Assembly (NCBI GenBank): GCA_020629965.1
Contig: JAHDCG010000006.1
Location: 1 to 64,000 of the forward strand
DNA from: Saprospiraceae bacterium
Lineage (GTDB): Bacteria; Bacteroidota; Bacteroidia; Chitinophagales; Saprospiraceae
DNA length: 64,000 nucleotides
Direction of reading: 5' to 3'
Part shown: positions 16,767 to 25,453 of the stretch, in pieces
How the letters are laid out: every line of letters starts with the position of its first letter
Position numbering within the stretch: the first letter of the stretch is position 1
Position numbers and translations under genes: made by a program
The notes under the pieces: generated by a model
What the model was told of the DNA's origin: nothing
Database searches by the model: none
The model's input: only the letters and a program-made list of their open reading frames with translations

Positions 16767-18218
16767 TTACTTGCTGATTTTTCCTGAAAAAACTCCTGTT
16801 TGGCTTTCTATTTTGTAAAAATAAAGTCCGCTCGGGAAATAATCCGGGATGTCGATTTGGTAATTGTCCGCTTCGGATAATAAAGGATGAGACAATAAGA
16901 GTTTACCTGCTGCATTAAACAAAAAGAAGTGTGCTTCACCCAAAAAACCTTCTTTATTATCAATAGCTACATAATTGACGAAGGGATTTGGAAATACTTT
17001 AGGTACAAATTTTCTCTTTGTATCGGTTACAGAAACCTCGGTACAAGGATTAGTCAACAAATTAGGTAGATTGTAAATAAATGCCGTCTCGTCAGTATCT
17101 TCTAAAACCGGTTCTTCGGGGATAACGACATCTTCGGGCTCGACCGCATCGGGGTTTTTGATTTCATATAAGTATCGTCCGATAGTACCGTAAATACTTC
17201 CGTTAGGTGCTCTTTGCAAAAGGGAAAGGTGACCGTCTTTACCGAATGTGGCGATAAGAGTTTTCGAGTTTTGAATTACTGCAGCATCTGTACTTGTCAA
17301 ATCGAAGCGATATATTTTTGTAATGTTGTTACTCTCAGGTTCACTTGTGTAGAAATAATCACCTTGCGGAGAAAATGTTCCCGATATTGTTTCGGGAGCA
17401 GAGGGGAGGGTTACAGGATTTGAAACGATGCCGTTCAGATTGTCGAAGTCAAAAAGCTGTAATTCATTTCTGAAGAAAAAAGCAATTTTCTTTCCGTCCG
17501 GAGATGCAAAAATACCGTTTAAATTATCGTATTGCTCTCCCGCACTATAGACATTTGAAACTGACAGACCGGCGTTTGAGCCTATGGGATTTCCTATGCC
17601 TGTTTCAGAAATCTTCCATGCAGTAAATTGATTTGAGTCATAAACATGTGTTAATAACCACACCGTACCACATTCACCTGATACAGCGGTCATCGCTCCT
17701 GTCAGATTTTCTCCCAACAAAATATTCTTCTCTTCATCTGCAATATCTCCTTTTCCTGCATCAAGACTCATATCTACAACAGAGTACTGTAAAATTCCGG
17801 GAATATATTCGAAACCGGAGTCAGAAAATCCATACATGCCGTTAGCTAAAACAAAAAGATAATAGCGATGCGGTTCAGTCGGAAATTGAACAGCGGTTAC
17901 AGGTTGAAAAGAAAAACTTGTCGGTGAGAATTCGTTGATAAAAGCATTATCCAAGTTATTCCCGTTAGGCGTAATTAAGCCGTTAGCATTCGTTAAACTA
18001 TCTCCGGAAGAAGTAAAGAGCAAATTACCAAGGTTGTCGGAAACGCTCACATTATAGCCTTGATTTATAGAATAGGAGTCATAAAAATCAACCGTAGGCG
18101 GATTGTTACTTAGGTTTAAAAGATGTTGTGCATTGAGATACCAATTGCTGTTTTCTTGCCACGCAAAAGCGGAGCAAGTATAAAAAAGCAAAATAATTAC
18201 TATAATTTGAGTTTTCAT
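16767..18218 (-). CDS. Secreted beta-propeller-like protein with T9SS sorting domain
   Basis: 483 residues. Signal peptide ends at AFAW/QEN. Residues 60-370 contain repeated short beta blades of the kind used in WD40-like/PD40 propellers (FASPDGKKIAFFFRNELQLFDF, FSPQGDYFYTSEPESNNITKIYRFDL). A linker rich in acidic residues and proline (residues 355-375) precedes the C-terminal T9SS domain (PKVFPNPFVNYVAID ... GLYFYKIESQTGVFSGKISK). The likely fate is display on or release from the cell surface. It lies 73 bp downstream of the dockerin-like lipoprotein gene and is probably cotranscribed from the promoter at 19029. Confidence 0.8.
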   Translation of the reverse strand: MKTQIIVIILLFYTCSAFAWQENSNWYLNAQHLLNLSNNPPTVDFYDSYSINQGYNVSVSDNLGNLLFTSSGDSLTNANGLITPNGNNLDNAFINEFSPTSFSFQPVTAVQFPTEPHRYYLFVLANGMYGFSDSGFEYIPGILQYSVVDMSLDAGKGDIADEEKNILLGENLTGAMTAVSGECGTVWLLTHVYDSNQFTAWKISETGIGNPIGSNAGLSVSNVYSAGEQYDNLNGIFASPDGKKIAFFFRNELQLFDFDNLNGIVSNPVTLPSAPETISGTFSPQGDYFYTSEPESNNITKIYRFDLTSTDAAVIQNSKTLIATFGKDGHLSLLQRAPNGSIYGTIGRYLYEIKNPDAVEPEDVVIPEEPVLEDTDETAFIYNLPNLLTNPCTEVSVTDTKRKFVPKVFPNPFVNYVAIDNKEGFLGEAHFFLFNAAGKLLLSHPLLSEADNYQIDIPDYFPSGLYFYKIESQTGVFSGKISK

Positions 18219-18291
18219 AGCCGGGAGTTTATATCTTCAAAAATGAGTTAAAGTTGAAAACACACGTTTCAACTTTGACTCGAATTAAATT

Positions 18292-18832
18292 TTAAACTAA
18301 TTCATCACAGGGAAGAGACAAAACCACTCTTATCGCAATGATTCTATCCAAGTTAGTTAATTGAGGACTCCCTACACCGGCGTAAAATGAAATGTAACCG
18401 AATAAAGAAGATGCAGTAGAAGGCGGGTCTATACCTAAGATAACTCTAACAGCAAGAACAGTGTCGTATGCAGTTAAAATTCCGTTATCGTTCATGTCGC
18501 CGAGAAACTGATAAACAGGATCATCACATCGGGGAGAGGCAACGTTACCGTTCAATAGACTTGCTTGCGCTGCGTCGTATTGTTCTTGCGTAATACCTAT
18601 TTCTTCCAATGATATGGTAGGTACACCATTTTCCTCAAAAATTCGATTTAGGTCTTCGAGAGAGGTGTATTCTACAACTACATCTTGACCGTGTCGAGCG
18701 ATATAATCGCTATGTAATTGTTGAATGTCAATTTCACTGCTCATCGAGTCGGCAGACGGAGTGTCCTGTTTGCTACAGGATGAAAAAGAGCCCAAAAAGA
18801 GCCCAAAATAGGAAAGGTTTGGTAAAATTCAT
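18292..18832 (-). CDS. Lipoprotein with dockerin-like repeats; signal peptide out of frame
   Basis: The only ATG that starts a signal peptide (18832, MNFTKPFLFWALFGLFF) is in a different frame from the body of the protein, which reads SSCSKQDTPSAD from 18786 down. The join falls in two tandem copies of the 11-mer GGGCTCTTTTT. Three copies, or one T fewer, would make a continuous lipoprotein with lipobox FSSC. Alternatively translation starts at TTG 18795, without a signal. The C-terminal half has two dockerin-type repeats: GDMNDNGILTAYDTVLAVRV (calcium loop D-N-N-G-D) and TNLDRIIAIRVVLSL. Cohesin partner not seen. Confidence 0.7.
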
Positions 18833-18861
18833 GATTACTGAGTTTAATTAAAAAAATTGGA

Positions 18862-18898
18862 GAACAAATAATATTTCTATGAGAAATATTATTTGTTC
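18862..18898. other. Perfect 17-bp palindrome with 3-nt loop
   Basis: GAACAAATAATATTTCT and its exact complement are separated by ATG. It lies 30 nt upstream of the lipoprotein start at 18832, within the leader predicted from the promoter at 19029. As RNA it would form a strong hairpin near the ribosome entry site; as DNA it could be an operator. Confidence 0.7.
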
Positions 18899-19028
18899 AA
18901 ATTAAAGCAGATAGTATGTATCAGCTTTTTTTGCGAACACTTCGGTAAAAAAGTGCCTATATTTAATGTAAACTCTTTCTCGGTATGGTTTTTTGAGAAA
19001 GGTTTAGCCGTGTTCTATATTTCCATCA

Positions 19029-19059
19029 CAAACATACAATTATTTCCTTAGATATTCAA
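19029..19059 (-). promoter_or_regulatory. Bacteroidota-type promoter for the lipoprotein/T9SS pair
   Basis: Minus strand: TTG at 19059-19057, then exactly 20 nt, then TATGTTTG at 19036-19029. This fits the TTG-N19/20-TAnnTTTG consensus. The start of transcription would be near 19022, giving a leader of about 190 nt that contains at least two hairpins, one of them CTTTCTC/GAGAAAG near 18975-19003. Confidence 0.7.
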
Positions 19060-19143
19060 TTTTTTACTAATTTATATTTGATATTCAGTCGAGTGATTGC
19101 CCGATTTCAATTTTAATCAAATCATACAACATCTTTTTTTTTT

Positions 19144-19252
19144 AAAATTATATTCTGCCAAAATTTATCAATTTAGCAACTTTTGGCGAATTATAAATTT
19201 ATATTTTGCCAAAAGTTACCCTTTTGACCTACTTTTGGCAGAATATAAATTT
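19144..19252. repeat. AT-rich nested palindrome with four TTTTGGC half-sites
   Basis: Four copies of a TTTTGGC-x-AATATAAATTT block in alternating direction: complement at 19144-19163, direct at 19180, complement ending at 19215, direct at 19232-19252. The central pair forms a 36-bp near-palindrome, and the outer pair is almost perfectly complementary. It lies directly downstream of the YtxH-like gene (minus). The rest of 18900-19271 is AT-rich and shows no gene. Confidence 0.7.
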
Positions 19253-19271
19253 TCATAATATAAAAATACAC

Positions 19272-19610
19272 CTACAATCCCTCCGAAAACTTCTCCCCCT
19301 CCTCCTGCAAATCAATCGTCTTCCCCGTCATCCGTACTTTCTTTTTCATGTTGTTTACAAAGTCGGTCGCATAGTTTCTGCCCTGCGCCAATGAGGACTT
19401 GACCTGCTTGGAAACCGTATCGAATTGCTCGCTCGTTTTTTGCGAAATATTGGTCGCCCGGTCGCTGACGGTCGCTCCGAATTCATTGATTTTATCACTC
19501 GAATCTTTCCGAAATGCCTTGCCTTCTTCGCTGTTCAGCCACCAACCCGCCGCCAAACCTACCGCGAAACCGACAATAAATTTTGTGTGGTCTTCCTGAT
19601 TATTTTGCAT
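19272..19610 (-). CDS. YtxH-like small protein
   Basis: 112 residues. A hydrophobic segment with glycines (FIVGFAVGLAAGWWLN, residues 11-26) is followed by EEGKAFRKDSSDKINEFG and an amphipathic helix, the arrangement of YtxH/DUF883-type envelope stress proteins. The rest is a helical, charged tail (QKTSEQFDTVSKQVKSSLAQ). It is probably membrane associated. Members are often general-stress induced, but no such control is visible here. It stands apart from the next gene by 91 bp. Confidence 0.7.
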   Translation of the reverse strand: MQNNQEDHTKFIVGFAVGLAAGWWLNSEEGKAFRKDSSDKINEFGATVSDRATNISQKTSEQFDTVSKQVKSSLAQGRNYATDFVNNMKKKVRMTGKTIDLQEEGEKFSEGL

Positions 19611-19701
19611 GTATTTTGTTGTTTTATGCTTAGTTTTATTGACGAAAATATCTCACTACTCCTCTCTATGCAAAGCAAACGAAGGGGGAAAATGTTTGCT
19701 T

Positions 19702-20079
19702 CTAAACGTCGTATTTTTTTAATTGAAAACAAGAGTAAGTACCCAATATCAACTCTGCGCAAAAGCCGAAAATATATCCTTCGCTCGGCAATCCGTCAAA
19801 AACCATACTGAGCAATCTGCCCGCCGCGAGTGACAGCATGAAGAGAATGTTAAGCAGCGTAGCCGGTCGCCAAAATCGCGGCTTTAAAATACCCGCCGAC
19901 CACACCGCACACACGCCGAGGTAAAGACACATCACGGCGCGCAGCATATTGGCAAGGTCGGTGGTTGTGACGGGAATTTCCAAAAAATGCGGCAACAGAA
20001 CACTCGGCGCGGCGCCGTAAATAACCGCCGTCGGTACGACGATAAGGAGCGAAATAACGAGATGCAGATGCTTGGACAT
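19702..20079 (-). CDS. DUF4345-like four-helix membrane protein
   Basis: 125 residues, nearly all in four hydrophobic segments (about 5-25, 45-65, 72-92 and 100-118). The pattern YGAAPSVLLPHFL ... LRAVMCLYLGVCAVWSAGI ... AAGRLLSMVFDGLPS fits the DUF4345 family of small inner-membrane proteins with unknown role. No neighbour suggests a function. Confidence 0.65.
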   Translation of the reverse strand: MSKHLHLVISLLIVVPTAVIYGAAPSVLLPHFLEIPVTTTDLANMLRAVMCLYLGVCAVWSAGILKPRFWRPATLLNILFMLSLAAGRLLSMVFDGLPSEGYIFGFCAELILGTYSCFQLKKYDV

Positions 20080-20201
20080 TTTTTATTTTTTTACGATAAA
20101 TTTTGTAAAATCTCGTTCATTTCAAGCAAACAAAACATTTTTTTGCAAAGAAAATTAATACACCGTCAGGAAATTGTTCCCCTCACCCACCCACCCACCA
20201 A

Positions 20202-21782
20202 CTAATCCTTTCGGTATTTTTCCGGCATCGCGCTCGCATTCCCGTCGCGTACCGCCATGTAGTGCGAAGACATAATTTCGACGCCGGCTTCGTTGAAAAC
20301 GTCTTGAATGTTGGCGTGCAAATCGGAATAAATGCGCGGCGTGCGTTGGCTGTCTTTGGTATAAACGTTGAGTTCGTACTCGACGTACCAATCGTTAAGG
20401 GCTTTTTGCAGTACGAAAGGTTCGGGTGTTTTTTCTACGGCGGCGGTGCGTTTGGCGGCGTCAATCATCAGTTGCTGCACCTGCTGCCACGGCACATCGT
20501 AGCCGATGGTTATCGAGGTAAAAAGGATAAGCCCGTGCTCCTGTGAGAGGCTGCTGTAATTGACGATGCCGCCGCCCAAAAGGATGCCGTTGGGGATGGT
20601 AATTTCTTCGTTTTTGGTAGTTTTTACCCGCGTGACCAACAGGTTTTTGCCGACGACATTGCCGTTGATGTCGCCGATTTTGACGCGGTCGCCGACGGTA
20701 AAAGGGCGCATATAGGTCAAAATAATGCCTGAAATGACATTGCCGATGACGCCCGCCGAACCCAAGGAAAGCAGCAAACCGACGAAAACCGAAATGCCCT
20801 GAAAAGCATCGCTGCCCGACCCCGGCAGGTACGGAAAAATGATGACTAAAGTGAAAACGATTATCAAAACCCGAAACAAATTGAAGGTCGGAATCGCCCA
20901 ATCGGGATAAAAACTGCCGACCTTGATGCGCTCCGATTTGACCTGCAAAGCGACGTGCCGCATTCCCGCCAACAGATAGCGCACCGCCACCGAAATGATG
21001 ACGATAAACAGCAAACCGGGCAGAAAAGCGGTGATGCCTTCGCCCAAAAATTTTAACGGACGCAGCACGTATTCCATGAGTCTCTCACCGAAACCGCGGG
21101 TGTACGAAATTTGGCTGAACATAAACGGCAAATACAAATACAGGAAAAAACCGATGACCGTGAAGCGCAGCATGCGCAGCAGGAAAAGCAGAAAAGTCCG
21201 CTCGGTCTCGGGCGTAATCGAGGAAAAAAGATGCACAAAGCGGTTGTCTTTGAATAAGACGTTGTGCGACAGGGTTTTGAGATTGCGGCGGAAGTAATCG
21301 AAAAGGCGATTGACAATTTGCCATACCAAAAAGAAGCCGAGCAGAGCCAAGAAAAACAAGCCGAAATCTTTGGACAAATTGCCGACCGAGGTGTCGTTGT
21401 AGTCGTCCAAAAGTGCCTGCTTGATGATGCGGCGGTGATTTTCGGCGACCTGCTCGACGGTACTGTTTTCCGCCTCGGCGTCCGCGCTCGTCACGCTCGC
21501 AATGACATCGAAACGCTGCATAATATCGGCGCGGTCGGTAAAGGTCAGCACCCGCAGACTGTCGAACTCGGCGGGAGGCAGTTTAGACAGCCGCCGAAGA
21601 TTTTTGCTGACCAATTCCGCGCGCATTTTGGCGGAAAAGGCACCGATGTTACCGGTTATCGTGTAAAGCGTATCGTTGTTGAAAAGGACGGGAACGGGCG
21701 TTTGCTGCGCCGACAATTTGCCGAAACACAGTAAAAGGAGCAGAAAAAGAAGCAGTCGAAACGAGCAGTTTTTATCTTTCAA
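20202..21782 (-). CDS. Mechanosensitive ion channel, MscS family
   Basis: 526 residues. A signal-like N-terminus (ending KLSAQ) is followed by a periplasmic part (residues 30-130), several transmembrane segments (about 138-158, 195-225, 245-270 and 295-320) and then the conserved MscS pore and beta domain. The pore helix is LSLGSAGVIGNVISGIILTY, followed by MRPFTVGDRVKIGDINGNVV, the hallmark of the family. The C-terminal alpha/beta domain (FTSITIGYDVPWQQVQQLMIDAA) is complete. It should open on membrane tension during osmotic downshock. The extended N-terminal region is like MscK-type or plant-like MscS relatives. Likely monocistronic, with a possible promoter at 21822. Confidence 0.92.
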   Translation of the reverse strand: MKDKNCSFRLLLFLLLLLCFGKLSAQQTPVPVLFNNDTLYTITGNIGAFSAKMRAELVSKNLRRLSKLPPAEFDSLRVLTFTDRADIMQRFDVIASVTSADAEAENSTVEQVAENHRRIIKQALLDDYNDTSVGNLSKDFGLFFLALLGFFLVWQIVNRLFDYFRRNLKTLSHNVLFKDNRFVHLFSSITPETERTFLLFLLRMLRFTVIGFFLYLYLPFMFSQISYTRGFGERLMEYVLRPLKFLGEGITAFLPGLLFIVIISVAVRYLLAGMRHVALQVKSERIKVGSFYPDWAIPTFNLFRVLIIVFTLVIIFPYLPGSGSDAFQGISVFVGLLLSLGSAGVIGNVISGIILTYMRPFTVGDRVKIGDINGNVVGKNLLVTRVKTTKNEEITIPNGILLGGGIVNYSSLSQEHGLILFTSITIGYDVPWQQVQQLMIDAAKRTAAVEKTPEPFVLQKALNDWYVEYELNVYTKDSQRTPRIYSDLHANIQDVFNEAGVEIMSSHYMAVRDGNASAMPEKYRKD

Positions 21783-21821
21783 AGTCGTGGTGTTGGTAAT
21801 GCAATCGATTTTAAAAGACGC

Positions 21822-21829
21822 AAAACTAA
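21822..21829 (-). promoter_or_regulatory. Possible -7 element (TAGTTTTG) for the MscS gene
   Basis: TAGTTTTG on the minus strand matches TAnnTTTG, 40 nt upstream of the ATG at 21782. The -33 region lacks a clear TTG at the expected distance. Confidence 0.4.
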
Positions 21830-21872
21830 CATATTAAAATTGAACAGATGTTTCTTTTTGGCGAAAATTAGT

Positions 21873-23627
21873 TTATCGCAAGACCGTTAAATCCTGCGCC
21901 CGCACGTTTGTTTGCTCCTCCCCCGCCGCATCGACGACCGTGTATTGAATCACCGCCACATAAACACCTTCCCCGAGATTTTCGCCGGCGTAGCACAACT
22001 CCGGATCATCGGTTTCGTGCAGCAAATTTCCCCAACGGTCGTACAGTCTGAAGGCAAATTCCGTCATTTCACAAAAGCCCTCCGGTCGCCAGCAATCATT
22101 CACACCGTCGTCGTTCGGGCTGAAAGCCGTCGGCAGATATAAAGCGCAGGGACATTCCTCGATTTCTAACACATAATCACGAATCAAGGTCGGCTCGCAA
22201 TCGCGCCGCGCCGCACGAAAAGTACCCGGTCGGTCGAGTGTCGTCGGTCTGCCGAACAATCCGCTGCCTGCCTCCCAAGTGAAGCCGTCGGGCAGGGTTA
22301 CCTGCCAAGACTCACGGCATGCAAGCACGGTATCTTGTACGGAATAAAGAATTTCGCTCGGTCGTCCGCAGGCGTGTTGCAGGTCGATTTCGACTTCGAC
22401 GGGCAGAAAAACAGCGTCGGTTTCGGAAGTAAAAACGGCTTCGTTTGCCGTGATGACGGACTCGATGAGCGCGGGTTCATTGTCGTTCGGCAGCAAGTTG
22501 TCAATTGCTTCGACGGTAATGCACTCGGCGTCTTCCGTCGGGTCGATACGCATGATAATATCCGCCGCGCTGAGGCTGTCGGTGAAATCCTGCTGTGCTT
22601 TTCCGTTGATGAACAACACGCCGTCCGAGCGCAATTCGTAGTGCAAAAAATCCGTATCAATCGGATAATCGACGCGGTAAACGGTTTGCTCGGAGATGCT
22701 GCCGTCGGGCGCGATTTTGAGCGTAGCGGGACGCACACCTTCGGGGGTTTCAGTGCCGTAGCCGACCATAATTTGCCCGTCGGGCAGTTTGATAAAGTCA
22801 GGCACGCGGTGAAAAGCGGGAAATTTATCACTCGTCCAAACCAAATTTCCGAAATAGTCGATTTTAATAAAAAAGGCAAACCCGCTGTCGTTGATGCGAA
22901 AGAGACAACCGCCCTCCGTCTCGACCGGATGCGAAATCGGCATCGAACCGACGTAATCGGCAAAGGTGCGTGCCCAGGTGACTTCGCCCGCTGCATCGAG
23001 CTTGAGTACTTGATTTTTGACTTGGTGCATAGCCCCGCCGTCGGCGGTAAAGACGGTGCCCCCGTAGCTTGCATTCGGCAGGTACAGTTTGGCGGAGAGA
23101 ATATCTAAATTTTCGTCAACAATGACGGCGTAGCTGCGTGCTTCACTTTGCGAGCCGAGCAACAGTCCCGAAAAAATGAATCGACCCGCCTTGTAATCGA
23201 CCGAAAAAGATAAATTATCAAACTCCGCACCGTCGTATCTGCGGTAGGCAATGCGCTCGCCGTTTTCGTTAAACTTGGCAAAATAAATAAAAGCTTTTCC
23301 GTCGATGCCCGCCCCTCCGAAAATATAGATTTCGTCTTTTTCGGTGATAATAATGTCATCGACGGAGTGAAAAATGTGATTGCCGTAGTAGCTGTAAGAC
23401 CAAACAATGTCGCCGCAGTCGTCGAGGCGCATCATGAATACCTCGTTTTGCGTGCCGTCGGCAAAAGGGGTCAGCGACAAGTCCATGACCAGCAAATCGC
23501 CGTTGGAAAATTGCTCGATTTGCTGATAATTTCCGTTGGCGGGCGCGCGCAGGAGTTTGAGATAGCTTTGGGCAAAAGCCGTTTGGCAGGCAAGAAAGAG
23601 CAGCAGCAGCAGGATAATTTTTTGCAT
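21873..23627 (-). CDS. Secreted protein with gliding-motility-type C-terminal domain (T9SS type B)
   Basis: 584 residues. Signal peptide MQKIILLLLLFLACQTAFAQ. Residues 25-370 contain short repeats like those of beta-propellers (SNGDLLVMDLS, LPDGQIMVGYGTETPEG). A SprB-type or HYR-like spacer follows (CRESWQVTLPDGFTWEAGSG). The last 90 residues are a textbook CHU_C/gliding-motility-associated domain: LYLPTAFSPNDDGVNDCWRPEG ... FRLYDRWGNLLHET. Such type B domains send the protein out through T9SS, and it commonly remains on the surface with a PorP/SprF-like partner. No such partner gene is adjacent. Function beyond surface exposure is unknown. Confidence 0.88.
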   Translation of the reverse strand: MQKIILLLLLFLACQTAFAQSYLKLLRAPANGNYQQIEQFSNGDLLVMDLSLTPFADGTQNEVFMMRLDDCGDIVWSYSYYGNHIFHSVDDIIITEKDEIYIFGGAGIDGKAFIYFAKFNENGERIAYRRYDGAEFDNLSFSVDYKAGRFIFSGLLLGSQSEARSYAVIVDENLDILSAKLYLPNASYGGTVFTADGGAMHQVKNQVLKLDAAGEVTWARTFADYVGSMPISHPVETEGGCLFRINDSGFAFFIKIDYFGNLVWTSDKFPAFHRVPDFIKLPDGQIMVGYGTETPEGVRPATLKIAPDGSISEQTVYRVDYPIDTDFLHYELRSDGVLFINGKAQQDFTDSLSAADIIMRIDPTEDAECITVEAIDNLLPNDNEPALIESVITANEAVFTSETDAVFLPVEVEIDLQHACGRPSEILYSVQDTVLACRESWQVTLPDGFTWEAGSGLFGRPTTLDRPGTFRAARRDCEPTLIRDYVLEIEECPCALYLPTAFSPNDDGVNDCWRPEGFCEMTEFAFRLYDRWGNLLHETDDPELCYAGENLGEGVYVAVIQYTVVDAAGEEQTNVRAQDLTVLR

Positions 23628-23987
23628 GACAATATGAAGTTGACGGTCGGCATTTGGTGGTTGACAGAAACAATTTTACAACCACGAGGTATCTTCAAAT
23701 CGACCCAAAGCATTCCGAAGTTAAAAAGAACTTGCAATTTATCTTTTCAGACAGAAAATAACGGAATTTTGTTGTAAGAAAAGATGAAAAGGGTCGGAAG
23801 ACTTGCATCTCTGTCGTGAGTACGGCTCTGTTTCCGGCAGGATTTTTACAAATCATTATGCGTAAGTATTTGATTTTAAATGAAATTTTCTACCTTACGC
23901 TTCAAATGCCGCCCTGCGGAGAAAACTATACCTTTTCGGAAGTCACTACACACTTTTTTTCGGGCTTCCGCAAAAGACATACTAACG
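23628..23987. other. Gene-free stretch between divergent genes
   Basis: The 360 bp between the T9SS type B gene (minus) and the methyltransferase (plus) hold no repeat family and no supported ORF. The methyltransferase frame is open upstream to 23880 but lacks conserved residues there. No clear TAnnTTTG promoter was found. Confidence 0.5.
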
Positions 23988-25160
23988 ATGAGAAATTACA
24001 CAACACAACCTCTCCGGCAGTCCGTGCCCGGCAGCGACCGCTTGCGTCCGTTGCTCAAATGGGCGGGCGGCAAAACGCAGGAATTGAAGTATATTCTGCC
24101 TGCCCTTCCCGCTGATTTTTCGGCGTATTACGAGCCTTTCGTGGGCGGCGGTGCGGTCTATACGGCCGTGCAAGCCGAGGCATCTTACATTAACGATAAG
24201 TCCGCCGAACTCATCGCGCTGTACCGCAGTATTCACGCGCGTCGGCGCACGGCATTTTTTGCTTTGTTGTATGAATTGGAAGAAAATCGGCAAAAGATGT
24301 GTCGCTTTTTTCTCGAACAGGAGGAAGAATTGACAGATTTGTACAGTCTCTTTTTTGTTCATAAAATCAACAAAGAGTCGCTCGAAAATCGCATTTCCCT
24401 TTTTGTCAAAAACAATTCGCTGCCGCTGCTGCGCTTGTTTTCCGATAATTTTTCTGCGGAGCGCGACCGTTTTTTGCAGGAAGTAAAAACGAATTTGCTG
24501 CGCAAATTTTGCCGCATGAAAACCCTCGAAAATCAAAAAGGCAGACTGCCGGCCGGCGACATCGCAGACAACATCGAAACGGCACTGCATTCGGCGTTTT
24601 ATATGCAGATGCGCCGCTTGTACAATCTGCCGAAAAGTCGCATTTCGCCCGCCCTTGCTTCGGTCGTTTTCTTCTACATTCGTGCCTTTGCTTACAGCGG
24701 CATGTTTCGTTACAATTCCAAAGGCCTGTTCAACGTACCCTACGGCGGCATCGCTTACAACGGTAAAGATTTTAAAAAACAAATCGATTATCTGCGCTCA
24801 CCGGAAGTACGCGCCCTGCTGAAAAATACAAAAATCGAGCGCAGCGACTTCTCCGACTTTTTACAAAAACACCCGCCGACCGCCGATGATTTTATCTTTC
24901 TCGACCCGCCTTACGATACGGAGTTTTCGACCTACGCCAAAAATACTTTTGATCGGCAAGACCAAATTCGTCTCGCGGATTATTTAATCAAAGACTGCCC
25001 CGCCAAATGGATGATGGTGATTAAAAAAACGGATTTTATCGCGGATTTGTATTTCGATAAAGGCTTGAATATCAACGTTTTCGACAAGAAATATTTGGTA
25101 AGTTTTATGAACAGGAACGACAAAAAAACAGAGCATTTGATGATTCGGAATTACGGATGA
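23988..25160 (+). CDS. Dam-type adenine-N6 DNA methyltransferase (D12 class), orphan
   Basis: 390 residues from ATG 23988, preferred because conserved sequence begins soon after. SAM-binding motifs are LLKWAGGKT (residues 22-30) and YYEPFVGGGAVY (48-59); the catalytic motif is DPPY at about 306-309. Order and motifs fit the alpha-group/Dam D12 family. Dam proteins are about 270-280 residues; this one has roughly 110 extra residues between the SAM site and the HSAFYMQMRRLYN segment, probably part of target recognition. No restriction endonuclease gene is adjacent, so it looks solitary and may act in regulation or phage defence by modification. The target site cannot be read. Confidence 0.88.
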   Translation: MRNYTTQPLRQSVPGSDRLRPLLKWAGGKTQELKYILPALPADFSAYYEPFVGGGAVYTAVQAEASYINDKSAELIALYRSIHARRRTAFFALLYELEENRQKMCRFFLEQEEELTDLYSLFFVHKINKESLENRISLFVKNNSLPLLRLFSDNFSAERDRFLQEVKTNLLRKFCRMKTLENQKGRLPAGDIADNIETALHSAFYMQMRRLYNLPKSRISPALASVVFFYIRAFAYSGMFRYNSKGLFNVPYGGIAYNGKDFKKQIDYLRSPEVRALLKNTKIERSDFSDFLQKHPPTADDFIFLDPPYDTEFSTYAKNTFDRQDQIRLADYLIKDCPAKWMMVIKKTDFIADLYFDKGLNINVFDKKYLVSFMNRNDKKTEHLMIRNYG

Positions 25161-25280
25161 TTTTTAGACAGGATTTTGGACAGGATTTTTTGGATTTTTT
25201 CTCGTTTTACCTTGACAGCATTTATTTGATGCGAAAAAAATTGATTGAGTGTGTAACAAGTCAGGTGCGATTACCCGACT

Positions 25281-25358
25281 CGTAGCGTCCCGATTTTAGT
25301 CGGGACCTGCTGTTACTTTTAAAATTAAAACAGCTTATCGACTAAAGTCGATGCTACG
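25281..25358. repeat. 75-bp dispersed palindromic element, copy 2
   Basis: CGTAGCGTCCCGATTTTAGTC on the left, ATCGACTAAAGTCGATGCTACG on the right, joined by CCTGCTGTTACTTTTAAAATT. Homologous to 15591-15667. The left small hairpin has an extra CC/GG pair with both sides changed together, so pairing is kept. Upstream, 25170-25200 holds a GGACAGGATTTT direct repeat. Confidence 0.8.
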
Positions 25359-25367
25359 GTACGAGAA

Positions 25368-25401
25368 AGCCGCCGGCACGTCCCAAAACGTACCGGCGGC
25401 T
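25368..25401. terminator. GC-rich hairpin, probable terminator
   Basis: AGCCGCCGG-c-ACGT pairs with ACGT-a-CCGGCGGCT around a short loop. There is no T-run on the plus side, only a pyrimidine array; the minus side has TTCTCGT. It may stop transcription of the TonB receptor gene (minus) or of the methyltransferase gene (plus). Confidence 0.45.
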
Positions 25402-25453
25402 CTCCTCTCTCCTCTCTCCTCTCTCCTCTCTCCTCTCTCCTCTCTCCTCTCTC
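25400..25453. repeat. (CTCTCCT)n heptamer array
   Basis: About seven perfect units of the 7-mer CTCTCCT, ending at the base before the stop codon of the TonB receptor gene. The same array with the same TCTCTCCTAAAA border is at 35437-35483, and a degenerate one abuts the stop of the PLP enzyme at 13184-13206. Confidence 0.9.

Noticed and set aside
23880-23987. An earlier start for the methyltransferase
   Set aside because: The added 36 residues (MKFSTLRFKCRPAEKTI...) have no counterpart in the family, and ATG 23988 is close to the conserved LLKWAGGK motif.
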